Part shown: positions 17,297-25,880 of the stretch, in pieces
Numbering within the stretch: the stretch's first letter is position 1
Layout: each line of letters begins with the position of its first letter
NCBI GenBank assembly: GCA_964520655.1
Contig: CAZFNI010000006.1
Span: 62,001 to 126,000, forward strand
Origin: JACQQW01 sp964520655
GTDB taxonomy: Bacteria > Omnitrophota > Gorgyraeia > Zapsychrales > Fredricksoniimonadaceae
Reading direction: 5' to 3'
DNA: 64,000 nt
Notes under the pieces: generated by a model
What the model was told of the DNA's origin: nothing
Seen by the model: only the letters and a program-made list of their open reading frames with translations
Databases searched by the model: none
Program-made: the position numbers and the translations under genes

Positions 17297-18157
17297 ATGC
17301 GTTCAAAGATAATGCTGCTGTTGGTTATGTTCGTTGCTGTTCTTGGTTGTTCGGTGTATGCGGCCGGCCCGTCCATACAGATCAAGGGGTCGGACACCAT
17401 GGTCAATTTGGGCCAGGCTTGGGCGGAAGAATATATGAAGGAACATCCGGATGCTTTTGTCGCGGTGACCGGAGGAGGTTCAGGAACGGGGATCGCGGCC
17501 TTGATCAGCGGAACATGCGACATCGCCGAATCGTCGCGCGAGATGAAAAAAGAAGAGATCGATCTGGCTAAAAGCAAAGGCATTGACGCGAAGGAGTATA
17601 AGGTCGGCATCGACGGGCTGGCGGTCGCGGTCAGTCCTCATAATCCCGTCAATCAGCTGACGATCGACCAATTATCGGATATTTTCACCGGTAAGATCAA
17701 GAACTGGAAAGAAGTCGGCGGTAAAGATGCCCAGATCGTTGTGCTGTCGCGGGAGGTCAATTCCGGGACCCATGTGTATTTCAAAGAACATGTATTGCGC
17801 AAAGGCGATGCCAAAAGCACGGTTGAGTTCACGCCGGATGCGCTGTTGATGTCCTCCTCTCAGGCCATCGTGGATGAGATCGCACAGAATGATGTGGCCA
17901 TCGGTTATTACGGGATGGGGTATGTGAACAATACCCAGAAAGCATTGGCTGTATCCAAAGACGCGGCAGGCCCTTTTATCGCTCCTACTATTGAGAATGT
18001 GATGCAAAATAAGTATTATATCTCCCGTCCCCTGTTGATGTATACTAACGGCCAGCCTCAAGGGGCGGTGAAAGGATTCATGGATTTTGCTTTAAGTCCG
18101 GAAGGTCAAAAAATCGTTAAGGAAACGGATTTCGTCCCTGTCCAAAAACATGAATAG
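17297..18157 (+). CDS. pstS: Phosphate ABC transporter substrate-binding protein
   Basis: 286 aa periplasmic phosphate-binding protein. A signal peptide (about 1-22, with a Cys at 18) is followed by the PstS core: IQIKGSDTMVNL, the phosphate loop GGGSGTGIAAL, 'CDIAESSREM', and 'SREVNSGTHVYFKEHVL'. These Ser/Thr/Arg residues bind phosphate in the family. It heads the pstSCAB1B2-phoU operon and overlaps pstC by 8 bp. VLGCSVYA could also be read as a lipobox (LGCS is atypical), so it may be soluble or lipid-anchored. A TATAGA -10-like box lies upstream, but no clear PHO-box array is seen here. Confidence 0.95.
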   Translation: MRSKIMLLLVMFVAVLGCSVYAAGPSIQIKGSDTMVNLGQAWAEEYMKEHPDAFVAVTGGGSGTGIAALISGTCDIAESSREMKKEEIDLAKSKGIDAKEYKVGIDGLAVAVSPHNPVNQLTIDQLSDIFTGKIKNWKEVGGKDAQIVVLSREVNSGTHVYFKEHVLRKGDAKSTVEFTPDALLMSSSQAIVDEIAQNDVAIGYYGMGYVNNTQKALAVSKDAAGPFIAPTIENVMQNKYYISRPLLMYTNGQPQGAVKGFMDFALSPEGQKIVKETDFVPVQKHE

Positions 18158-19037
18158 AACACAGTGGAATTTTAAGCGCGGCAAAGAATTGTGCATCGAA
18201 CAATGCATCTATTTAAGCGGTGTTGTTTCGATCATTATCGTCGCGTTGATCTTTATCTTTTTGGCTAAGGAAGGATTCGCCTTGTTTAGCACCGTCGGGT
18301 TGGGGGATTTTTTGACGGGCAAGAATTGGTATCCTATCTCAACCCCCAGTCAGTTCGGCATCTTCCCTTTAATTCTGGGGTCCTTGTATGTGACGGTCGG
18401 TGCCAGCTTGATCGCGGTGCCGATCGGGATCGCCAGCGCTGTTTTTATCTCAGAGGTTGCTACCGGCCGTGTGAAAGAGATCTTAAAATCCGGTATTGAG
18501 CTTTTGGCGGCGATCCCAAGCGTCGTTTTGGGTTTTATCGGCATGATGACCCTTGTGCCTTGGGTCAAGACGACATTTAAGATACCGACGGGACTCACCG
18601 CTTTTTCCGGGGCCTTGATGCTGGGCTTCATGGCCATGCCCACCATCGTCAGCATCGCGGAAGACGCGCTCAATGCTGTTCCTAAACGTTACAAGGAAGC
18701 GGCTCTGGCCTTAGGCGCGACGCGCTGGCAGGCCATATGGCGGGTCATTTTACCTGCCGCCTCTTCAGGTATCGTGGCAGCGGTGATGCTGGGGATAGGT
18801 CGCGTCATCGGGGAGACCATGGCCGTCATGATGATCACCGGTAATGCCGCGCGCATCCCAAAAACCATTCTGGAGCCCGTCAGGACGCTGACCGCGACCA
18901 TCGCGGCGGAAATGGGCGAGACGGTCCGTGGCAGCGATCATTATCATGCGTTGTTCGCTATCGGGATCGTATTATTCGTCATTACTTTTATCATCAATCT
19001 GATCGCGGATTTCGCGGTCAACTATAAACGCAAATGA
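18150..19037 (+). CDS. pstC: Phosphate ABC transporter permease
   Basis: 295-aa inner-membrane permease with six predicted TM helices. The EAA motif, which docks the ATPase, is visible as EAALALGATRWQAIWRVILP (about 190-209). N-terminal features (FLTGKNWYP) are typical of PstC rather than PstA. It overlaps pstS by 8 bp and pstA by 4 bp, implying coupled translation. It should form the translocation channel with PstA. Confidence 0.95.
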   Translation: MNRTQWNFKRGKELCIEQCIYLSGVVSIIIVALIFIFLAKEGFALFSTVGLGDFLTGKNWYPISTPSQFGIFPLILGSLYVTVGASLIAVPIGIASAVFISEVATGRVKEILKSGIELLAAIPSVVLGFIGMMTLVPWVKTTFKIPTGLTAFSGALMLGFMAMPTIVSIAEDALNAVPKRYKEAALALGATRWQAIWRVILPAASSGIVAAVMLGIGRVIGETMAVMMITGNAARIPKTILEPVRTLTATIAAEMGETVRGSDHYHALFAIGIVLFVITFIINLIADFAVNYKRK

Positions 19038-19885
19038 TCAAGAATCCGCACATCCGGGAGAAAATCGCTTTTACTTTTCTGTTTATAGCAACAGCGATCG
19101 TTGTTCTGCCGGTTATTTTTATTTTCGGGTATATCATTGCCAAGGGCTACAGTGCCATCTCGTGGGAATTTTTTACCCAGATGCCGACGCGCGGCATGCG
19201 CGAAGGCGGCATATTCCCGGCGATCATCGGTACGCTTTATCTGGTTTTGGGCACATTGGTTTTTGCCCTGCCGCTGGGTGTTCTGACCGCGATCTATTTG
19301 ACCGAGTATGCGAAAGATAACTGGTTTACCAGGGCTGTCAAATTAGCCATCATCAATCTGGCCGGTGTTCCCTCGGTCGTCTTTGGATTGTTCGGGCTTG
19401 GTGTTTTTGTCATGTTCCTTAAATTCGGGGCGTCGATCCTGGCGGGATCATTGACACTGGCCATTATGGTGCTGCCGATCATTATCACGACCACGCGCGA
19501 AGCCTTAGACAGCGTGCCGCAATCGTTTCGGCAGGTGAGCATGGCGCTTGGAGTGTCGCGCTGGGATACCATCCGTCATGTGGTGTTGCCCAATGCGATG
19601 CCTGGGATATTAACGGGGATGATCCTGGCGATATCGCGCGCTGCCGGCGAGACCGCACCCATTTTATTTACGGTCGCGGCGTTCTATTTGCCCAAACTGC
19701 CCAAGTCGGTCATGGACCAGGTCATGGCATTGCCATATCATTTGTATGTCATCTCAACCCAGGTGCCCAATATCAAGCCGCAAGTGCGTTATGGCACGGC
19801 CCTGGTATTGCTGATGATCGTGTTGTCGGTGAATTTAGCGGCGATCATTTTGCGTTCATATTTCAGGAAAAAGAAAAAATGGTAA
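19034..19885 (+). CDS. pstA: Phosphate ABC transporter permease
   Basis: 283-aa permease paralogous to PstC. The PstA-type N terminus (FFTQMPTRGMREGGIFPAI), six TM helices and the EAA loop (FRQVSMALGVSRWDTIRHVV) are present. It starts 4 bp inside pstC and ends 7 bp inside pstB1. PstC/PstA are normally a heterodimer driven by a PstB homodimer; here two different PstB subunits follow, so each permease may face a different ATPase. Confidence 0.95.
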   Translation: MIKNPHIREKIAFTFLFIATAIVVLPVIFIFGYIIAKGYSAISWEFFTQMPTRGMREGGIFPAIIGTLYLVLGTLVFALPLGVLTAIYLTEYAKDNWFTRAVKLAIINLAGVPSVVFGLFGLGVFVMFLKFGASILAGSLTLAIMVLPIIITTTREALDSVPQSFRQVSMALGVSRWDTIRHVVLPNAMPGILTGMILAISRAAGETAPILFTVAAFYLPKLPKSVMDQVMALPYHLYVISTQVPNIKPQVRYGTALVLLMIVLSVNLAAIILRSYFRKKKKW

Positions 19886-20637
19886 AACCGGTCAAGATCG
19901 AGGTCCGTGATCTAAGTGTCACCTACGGCGCTGTTAAGGCGCTTTCCCGTCTGAATTTAACGGTCTATGAAAATGAGATATTAAGCATCATCGGCCCGTC
20001 CAACAGCGGCAAGTCGACATTTTTACGGTGTTTAAACCGGTTCAATGATAATTTCGCACAATTTAAACGGCAGGGCACGATCACCATTAACGGCAATGAT
20101 ATATACGGTAATATCGATGTGCAGACATTGCGTAAGAAAGTCGGCATGGTCTTTGCCTTGCCCATGGTCTTACCGATGACGGTCATGGACAATGTGGCCT
20201 ACGGCTTGCGGCGACACGGCATTAAGGATAAAACGGTGATCCAGGAAGCTGTTGAGCGCAGTTTAAAAGCCGCGTATCTCTGGGATGAGGTCAAGGACCG
20301 TCTTAATGCATTGGCAATGAATTTATCCGGTGGTCAGCAGCAGCGTTTGTGTTTGGCCAGGACGCTGGCGGTAGAGCCGGACATCATTCTTTATGATGAG
20401 CCCTGTTCGGCGCTTGATCCCATATCGACGGCGAAGATCGAGGAAGCGATGGTGCGTTTTAAGCAGAAATACACCCAGGTCCTTGTGACCAATAATACCA
20501 AACAGGCGGCGCGCGTCGGAGATCGCACGGCATTCTTTTTGATGGGCGAGATGGTCGAGCTGGATAAGACCGATAAGCTGTTCACCAAGCCGGCGGATGA
20601 GCGTACGGAAAGTTATATCTCCGGGAGGTTCGGTTAA
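19879..20637 (+). CDS. PstB-like ATPase 1, degenerate Q- and H-loops
   Basis: 252-aa ABC ATPase of the PstB family, energising phosphate import. Walker A GPSNSGKST (39-47), signature LSGGQ (149-153) and Walker B with catalytic E174 are intact. Two residues normally invariant are replaced: the Q-loop Gln is Ala (A93, VFALP instead of VFQKP) and the switch-loop His is Asn (N205, LVTNNT instead of LVTHNM). The lost residues belong to its own nucleotide site, while the signature it offers to its partner is intact. It overlaps pstA by 7 bp and pstB2 by 1 bp. A heterodimer with PstB2 is inferred. Confidence 0.9.
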   Translation: MVKPVKIEVRDLSVTYGAVKALSRLNLTVYENEILSIIGPSNSGKSTFLRCLNRFNDNFAQFKRQGTITINGNDIYGNIDVQTLRKKVGMVFALPMVLPMTVMDNVAYGLRRHGIKDKTVIQEAVERSLKAAYLWDEVKDRLNALAMNLSGGQQQRLCLARTLAVEPDIILYDEPCSALDPISTAKIEEAMVRFKQKYTQVLVTNNTKQAARVGDRTAFFLMGEMVELDKTDKLFTKPADERTESYISGRFG

Positions 20638-21392
20638 TGAAAGCGATCGTGACCACCCGTCAGCTGAATTTATATTACGGCACATTTAAAGCGCTGATCA
20701 ATATTGATATGGCCATCGAAGAACATAAGATCACGGCGTTGATCGGGCCTTCCGGATGCGGCAAAACAACACTGCTGAGGGCTTTTAACCGGATGAATGA
20801 TCTGATCGAGGGGGTCAAGGTTGACGGTCAGGTATTGATCGAAGGTCAGGATATTTACGCGCCTCAGACAGACATGGTGAGCTTGCGCAAAAAAGTCGGG
20901 ATGGTCTTTCAGCGGCCTAATCCTTTTGCTTTGTCCGTTTGGGATAATATCCTTTTTGGGGTCAAGATCCATCAGGCCGCGCCCCGTAAGGAATATGGCC
21001 GCATCGTCGAGGAATCTCTGCGGGCGGTGGATCTCTGGGATGTACTTAAAGATAAATTGAACGCTTCCGCGCTGAATATGTCGCTGGAAGTGCAGCAGCG
21101 TTTGTGCATCGCGCGCCTGCTTCCGGTCAAGCCGGATATTCTGCTGATGGATGAACCCTGTTCGGCGCTCGATCCGATATCGACCAGCCATATTGAAGAG
21201 CTGATCTTTGAATTGAAGAAGAATTATACGATCATCATCGTCACGCACAATATGCAGCAAGCCGCGCGTGTATCGGATTACACGGCGTATTTGTATCTGG
21301 GGGAGTTGATCGAATTTGGCCCCACCCAGCGTATATTCACTGTCCCGCAGGATAAGCGCACCGAAGCTTATCTGACCGGGCGTTTTGGTTAA
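20637..21392 (+). CDS. PstB-like ATPase 2, degenerate signature motif
   Basis: 251-aa PstB-family ATPase. Walker A GPSGCGKTT (37-45), Q-loop Q92 (VFQRPNPF), Walker B with E173 and switch H204 (VTHNMQQAARVSD) are canonical. The ABC signature, normally LSGGQ, reads MSLEV (148-152), so it cannot properly complete the partner's ATP site. This is the exact complement of PstB1's defects: PstB2's own nucleotide site plus PstB1's LSGGQ would make one canonical site, and the other would be degenerate. It starts in the stop codon of pstB1. Confidence 0.9.
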   Translation: MKAIVTTRQLNLYYGTFKALINIDMAIEEHKITALIGPSGCGKTTLLRAFNRMNDLIEGVKVDGQVLIEGQDIYAPQTDMVSLRKKVGMVFQRPNPFALSVWDNILFGVKIHQAAPRKEYGRIVEESLRAVDLWDVLKDKLNASALNMSLEVQQRLCIARLLPVKPDILLMDEPCSALDPISTSHIEELIFELKKNYTIIIVTHNMQQAARVSDYTAYLYLGELIEFGPTQRIFTVPQDKRTEAYLTGRFG

Positions 21393-21406
21393 TTGAAAGG
21401 AATCGT

Positions 21407-22078
21407 ATGTTACGAGATAAATTAGTCGAATTAAAACGACACTTGCTGGAGGATGCGGCCTTGGTCGAGGAAATGATCGCCAAAAGTATCCGCGGCCTTT
21501 CGGAAAAAAATGAGGTCATGCTCCTTGAAGTTGTCAACACCGAGGAGCCCAAGGCTAATGACTATGACCGGGAGATCGATGAGATGTGCGTTGAACTGAT
21601 CGCCCAGTTCGAGCCAGTGGCCCGCGACCTGCGCATGGTCATCATGATCGTCAAGATGAACAAGGACTTGGAGCGCATCGCAGACCACGCGGTCAATGTC
21701 TGTGAGAGCGCCTTGTTCTTGATCGATAAGCCAACGCTGCCGCCATTAAATGACTTAAAGCTCATGGGCGATAATGCTGTGCATATGCTTAAAGACAGCA
21801 TCAATGCCTTTGTGAATGAGAACGTGCAGCTGGCCAGCGCTGTCTTAGAGCGTGATAATATCGTGGATAGCGCAGGGGATAAGATCTTAAAAGACCTGAC
21901 CGAACTGATGCGTAACCAAAAAGACGTGATCCCGCGCGCCCTGCAGGTCATGCGCATCGCGCATAACCTGGAACGCATCGCGGACTTGGCGACGAATATC
22001 GCTGAAGAAGTTATTTATATCGTCGAAGGGCGGGACATCAAACACCATCATGTGGAAGATGAGCCTGCAAATCCATAA
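21407..22078 (+). CDS. phoU: Phosphate transport regulator
   Basis: 223-aa, all-helical PhoU with two repeats of the three-helix domain. The metal-binding motifs E/DxxxD appear in each half: DLERIADHAVNVCE (about 90) and NLERIADLATNIAEEV (about 190). PhoU represses Pho signalling through PhoR and PstB when phosphate is plentiful. A GAAAGG ribosome site precedes the ATG, 14 bp after pstB2, as the last gene of the operon. Confidence 0.96.
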   Translation: MLRDKLVELKRHLLEDAALVEEMIAKSIRGLSEKNEVMLLEVVNTEEPKANDYDREIDEMCVELIAQFEPVARDLRMVIMIVKMNKDLERIADHAVNVCESALFLIDKPTLPPLNDLKLMGDNAVHMLKDSINAFVNENVQLASAVLERDNIVDSAGDKILKDLTELMRNQKDVIPRALQVMRIAHNLERIADLATNIAEEVIYIVEGRDIKHHHVEDEPANP

Positions 22079-22119
22079 ATAGTGCTAGAAAAAACCGTTG
22101 AATGCGTTAATGTAAGCGT

Positions 22120-23457
22120 ATGCATCCTTTAGAATGCCGTCGATTATTGCCGCAGGACCTCAAACCGCTGAACAGTTTGGCTGATTATAAGGCCATTGGC
22201 GGCGGGCAGGGCTATAAGCGCGCATTGTCCATGTCACCTGTTGATGTCATTGCCGAGATCAAGAAGGCTAATTTGCGCGGCCGAGGCGGTGCGGGTTTTC
22301 CAACGGCGATTAAATGGGGCGGCGTGCGTAATGAACCATGCCCGATTAAATATGTGGCCTGCAATTTCTCTGAAGGAGAACCCGGCACCTTTAAGGACCG
22401 CTACAATATTTTGATCAATCCCTATCATTTGTTTGAAGGGATCGCGATCGCGCTTTATGCCATTGGCGCCAAAGAAGCTTATATAGGTATCAAAAAGAAA
22501 TACACGCCCCAGGTCAAGCGCCTTTTTGCCGCGCGCAAAGAGATGGAAGAAGCCGGCATGATCCCTAAGGGGCTGATCAAGATCCATTTGGGGCCGGATG
22601 AATACCTTTTTGGAGAAGAAAAAGGTTTGATCGAATCGATCGATGGCCGCTATCCTATGCCGCGTAACATTCCTCCCTTTATCCAGGGGATCAATTTCGA
22701 ACCGAATTCACCCAATCCCACCTGCGTCAACAATGTGGAGACATTTTGCCAGGCGGCCTATATATTGAGGAAGGGCGCGGATAACTTTAGATCAGTCGGA
22801 TCAGAGGATACTCCGGGTACTGTGATGTGTACAGTGTGTGGAGATGTGCAAAGGCCTGGTGTATATGAGGTTGCAGCTGGAAAAGTGACATTAAAACAGC
22901 TTATTTATGACATTGCCGGGGGCCCGGCAGGCAAATTCCCTATCAAAGCCGTGTTTTCAGGGGTTGCCAGCGGTGTTGTAACGCCGGAGCGTTTCGATAC
23001 GCCGTTGGATTTCGGTTCTTTAAAGAAAGTGGGCGGCGGTTTAGGGTCTGGCGGCTTCATTGTCTATGATCAAAGCGCCTGCATGGTGCAGGTGGCGCTT
23101 AAATTCAGCAATTTTCTGGCCAAAAGTTCCTGCGGACAATGTGTCCCCTGCAACCGCGGTACCGCCCATATCACGGAATATCTCAAAAAGATCGAGTTTG
23201 GCCAGGGCAAGGTAGATGATCTGGAGGCGATCTTTGAGATCTGCGGCCGCTGCACTAATCAGACCCGTTGCTTTTTGCCAACTCAGGAAAGTATCCTTAT
23301 CCCCAGCATTATCAAGACTTTTAGCGCCGAATTCAAGGCCCATATCGACGGCAAACGCGATCCTGATGAACGCGATCTGATACTGCCCAAGCTACATGCC
23401 TATCATGCCGAAACATCCCTGTTTAGTTACGACGACCCCGCGAAGTTCGCCATCTGA
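22120..23457 (+). CDS. NuoF-like NADH-binding FMN/4Fe-4S subunit, orphan
   Basis: 445 aa, homologous to NuoF, HydB and HndC flavoprotein subunits. Seen: the NADH/FMN Rossmann motif RGRGGAGFPTAIKW (about 54-67), NFSEGEPGTFKDR, the SLBB region (about 240-290), and the 4Fe-4S ligands SCGQCVPCNRGT with a later Cys in CGRCTNQTRC. It lacks the N-terminal NuoE-like and C-terminal 2x[4Fe-4S] domains of HndC/HydB types. No NuoE, NuoG or hydrogenase gene is beside it, so its partner must be encoded elsewhere. A TAATGT box ends 6 bp before the ATG, and no ribosome site is seen. Confidence 0.88.
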   Translation: MHPLECRRLLPQDLKPLNSLADYKAIGGGQGYKRALSMSPVDVIAEIKKANLRGRGGAGFPTAIKWGGVRNEPCPIKYVACNFSEGEPGTFKDRYNILINPYHLFEGIAIALYAIGAKEAYIGIKKKYTPQVKRLFAARKEMEEAGMIPKGLIKIHLGPDEYLFGEEKGLIESIDGRYPMPRNIPPFIQGINFEPNSPNPTCVNNVETFCQAAYILRKGADNFRSVGSEDTPGTVMCTVCGDVQRPGVYEVAAGKVTLKQLIYDIAGGPAGKFPIKAVFSGVASGVVTPERFDTPLDFGSLKKVGGGLGSGGFIVYDQSACMVQVALKFSNFLAKSSCGQCVPCNRGTAHITEYLKKIEFGQGKVDDLEAIFEICGRCTNQTRCFLPTQESILIPSIIKTFSAEFKAHIDGKRDPDERDLILPKLHAYHAETSLFSYDDPAKFAI

Positions 23458-23477
23458 TAAAATTTTTCTAAAAATCG

Positions 23478-23505
23478 TTGACAATGATTTTGTGCTGTGT
23501 AAAAA
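23478..23505 (+). promoter_or_regulatory. Promoter of the major outer-membrane protein gene
   Basis: A consensus TTGACA (23478-23483) and TAAAAA (23500-23505) with a 16-bp spacer. The leader is about 155 nt long; it contains an AAAGGAGGG run (23547-23555) not followed by a usable ORF and a small palindrome, CTAGG...CCTAG, near 23605-23625. A strong GGAGG precedes the start at 23670. Confidence 0.55.
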
Positions 23506-23669
23506 TCAATGCACTTAAAACCCTGGTGATCTAAATTCTGACCGCGAAAGGAGGGATGAGATAAAACGGTTGCTGGATCATCACAAGGGGTCTATGTCGT
23601 AAGATACTAGGTTTATAGATCCTAGATATATATATAGCTAAATCCATGTAATATTTTTGGAGGATTCAA

Positions 23670-25070
23670 ATGAGAAAATTCTTTTTAGCGTTAGCTGTCG
23701 TTGCTTTAGCAACCCCGGCTTTCGCTGCTGTTCAAAACGTGAAAGTTTCCGGCGACATCGATAACTGGATGGTCAGCCGTGATAATTTCAACTTAGGTTC
23801 CAAGATCAGAACCGGTGTTGGTACTGGTACCAACCAGGGTCTCAAGAGCCAGAACGTGTTTTTGACCCAAACCCGTATTCGCGTTGACGCTGATCTAAGC
23901 GACAATGTGTCTACAACCGTGCGTTTATTAAGTGAAAATGCATGGGGCGCCGGCAACATCAATTCCGGTATCGGTATTGATTTAGCTTACGCCACGTTGC
24001 GTGAATTCTTGTATTCACCGTTAACAGTGACTGTTGGTCGTCAAGAATTCATCTACGGTAACGGGATGATCTTAGGCGGCAATGGTCCTAACAACGGGAC
24101 CACAGGCAGCCTGCAATATATCGCTGCTGACCGCTCCAAGAACGCTTCCAACGACGGTGTTAAGTTAGTCTTCGATTACAAGCCGTTAACGTTGGATGTT
24201 TTGTACATCAAAGCTGGTCAAACCACGCTCACTGGTGCTGAACTCGCGAATAGAACCAGCACGGATGTTTATGGTTTGAACGCGAATTACCAATTGGGTG
24301 ATTCTAACAACAGTGCTGTTGAAGGTTACTTGTTCAGCAGACTCAAAGGCAGCAACGTTTCTACCGCAACTGATAAAGGCGACAGTTTATATGTCCCTGG
24401 TTTACGCGTCAGCACAAACCCCATCAAAGGGTTGACGACATCAGCGGAAGTTGCCTGGCAATTAGGTTATGTTCCAGTTTCTGCTGGCGGCGTTGAAAAT
24501 GCCGTTCACCGCAATGCCATGGCTTACCAGTTAATGGGCAGCTATGCCATCCAAGGTGATGATTTGGCAAAATACAAACCGTCTGTGAATGCTTCTTATT
24601 CCCACTTCTCTGGTGATAAGAACGCTGCGGCCAACCACTCAAGCGATGCGGTTAATTCTGCAAAACGTTATTCTGCTTGGGATTCCTTCATGGAAGGTCA
24701 GAATGGCGGCACGATCTACAATGCGTTGTTCACTTTGAGCAACTTGAACATCCTCACAGCGGGTGCTACAGTTTCTCCTATCGAAGACGTCACTGCGTCT
24801 TTCTTGTGGAGCAATCTGAGCGCGGATAAGAAATACCGCACGGGTAATGCCTTAAGCATCACCCAACCGGATGGTTCTTCAACCAACACGATCGTTACTT
24901 CCGGACGCAAGGATGTTGGTAACGAATACGATGTGAATGTCAACTATGCGTACACCGAAGATGTGACCCTTGGTCTGTCTTTAGGTTGGTTCGCTCCTGG
25001 CAAAGCGTTTGATGGCGTTAATGATTCAACCGCAAGCCAAGCGTTGGCGCATGTTAACGTGAACTTCTAA
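23670..25070 (+). CDS. Beta-barrel outer-membrane protein (alginate-export/porin-like)
   Basis: 466 aa with a clean signal peptide (1-19, ending AFA), many amphipathic beta strands and a C-terminal Phe (AHVNVNF). The pattern 'VSGDIDNWMVSRDNF...QTRIRVDADLSDNVSTTVRL' and 'VTVGRQEFIYGNGMILGG' resembles Alginate_exp-type barrels, common as major OMPs in deep-branching didermal phyla. A strong promoter, TTGGAGGATT ribosome site, T-ending codon bias distinct from neighbours, and a strong terminator all suggest high expression. Substrate is unknown. Confidence 0.85.
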   Translation: MRKFFLALAVVALATPAFAAVQNVKVSGDIDNWMVSRDNFNLGSKIRTGVGTGTNQGLKSQNVFLTQTRIRVDADLSDNVSTTVRLLSENAWGAGNINSGIGIDLAYATLREFLYSPLTVTVGRQEFIYGNGMILGGNGPNNGTTGSLQYIAADRSKNASNDGVKLVFDYKPLTLDVLYIKAGQTTLTGAELANRTSTDVYGLNANYQLGDSNNSAVEGYLFSRLKGSNVSTATDKGDSLYVPGLRVSTNPIKGLTTSAEVAWQLGYVPVSAGGVENAVHRNAMAYQLMGSYAIQGDDLAKYKPSVNASYSHFSGDKNAAANHSSDAVNSAKRYSAWDSFMEGQNGGTIYNALFTLSNLNILTAGATVSPIEDVTASFLWSNLSADKKYRTGNALSITQPDGSSTNTIVTSGRKDVGNEYDVNVNYAYTEDVTLGLSLGWFAPGKAFDGVNDSTASQALAHVNVNF

Positions 25071-25098
25071 TTCAAAAAAGTTCATTGTTGATGTCAGA

Positions 25099-25130
25099 AA
25101 CCCCCGCCGGAAACGGCGGGGGTTTTCTTT
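25099..25130 (+). terminator. Rho-independent terminator of the outer-membrane protein gene
   Basis: A 9-bp G/C stem CCCCCGCCG / CGGCGGGGG (25101-25109, 25114-25122) closes a GAAA tetraloop and is followed by TTTTCTTTTT. It lies 28 bp after the stop codon at 25070. Confidence 0.95.
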
Positions 25131-25283
25131 TTAGTCGTTCCCGTCGATAAAATGCCTCCGCGCAGGTAAAAATATTTTACTTTTCTTTTTGCATTCCCAA
25201 TTTCTTTGCTAAGATAAAACCAATAGAGATTCTAAAGTTGTAACTTTATATTTATTAATAGCTTAAATAAAGATTGGGGTAGC

Positions 25284-25859
25284 ATGACCCGTGATGAGAT
25301 ATATGACCATCTTGCCAAGGTTTATTTAGGCAAGCGTGAAAGCGTCGCGTCAAAGCAGAAGAAGAAAAAGGTAAATCAATCGTGGCTGGTGATCAATGTG
25401 GTCATCACCATTGTGATCGTTCTTTCGACGGTGTATGGTTTTACGGCCTTCCTGACGCGCCGAGCGGGGCTGAATAATCAGGTTTATTATGAATTAAATA
25501 ACAGCCTGATCAAGATCGGGTATGACTTAAATGATCCTTTCCCGTCGACAAAAACGTTCTCGATCACGTTGCCGGAAAAGGATGCCAGCAAATACAGCAA
25601 GTTGAATTTAAAGATCCGTGGACTCAATGGCGCTTATCCCGGAGTGGTCAAGTTAGTCGTCAATAACCAGCGTAATGAACGCGCGACATATTACATCAAA
25701 GATGTGGGGGCGCAATGGCAGAAGGTGGCCATCCCATTTGATAAATTGAATCTGACGGACTGGAGCAATGTGACGGAAGTGGCGTTTGTTCTGGAAGCGT
25801 GGAATGTGGATTTCAAGCAGGGGGCGATGCTTGTCGATGATGTGAGTTTCTCAAACTAG
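25284..25859 (+). CDS. Membrane-anchored protein with galactose-binding-like domain
   Basis: 191 aa. A Lys-rich cytoplasmic N terminus (1-36) precedes one TM helix (about 37-58) and an extracytoplasmic beta-sandwich (about 68-191). Strands such as YYELNNSLIKIGYDLNDP, WQKVAIPFDKLNLTDWSNVTEVAFVLEAW and a final VDDVSFSN resemble CIA30 or carbohydrate-binding jelly-roll domains. It lies 21 bp upstream of the ParA-CBM48 gene and probably shares its transcript, giving two neighbouring genes with carbohydrate-binding-like domains. No function can be assigned. Confidence 0.65.
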   Translation: MTRDEIYDHLAKVYLGKRESVASKQKKKKVNQSWLVINVVITIVIVLSTVYGFTAFLTRRAGLNNQVYYELNNSLIKIGYDLNDPFPSTKTFSITLPEKDASKYSKLNLKIRGLNGAYPGVVKLVVNNQRNERATYYIKDVGAQWQKVAIPFDKLNLTDWSNVTEVAFVLEAWNVDFKQGAMLVDDVSFSN

Positions 25860-25880
25860 GACTATCCTAAGGAAAAGCGT

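Noticed and set aside
20670..21260. 196-codon minus-strand frame inside pstB2
   Set aside because: Antisense to clear PstB motifs; composition (His/Arg/Gln-rich) is typical of a shadow frame.
23547..23564. Leader peptide ORF (AAGGAGGG then ATG AGA TAA) in the 5' leader of the outer-membrane protein gene
   Set aside because: The ribosome site touches the ATG with no spacer, and the ORF has two codons.
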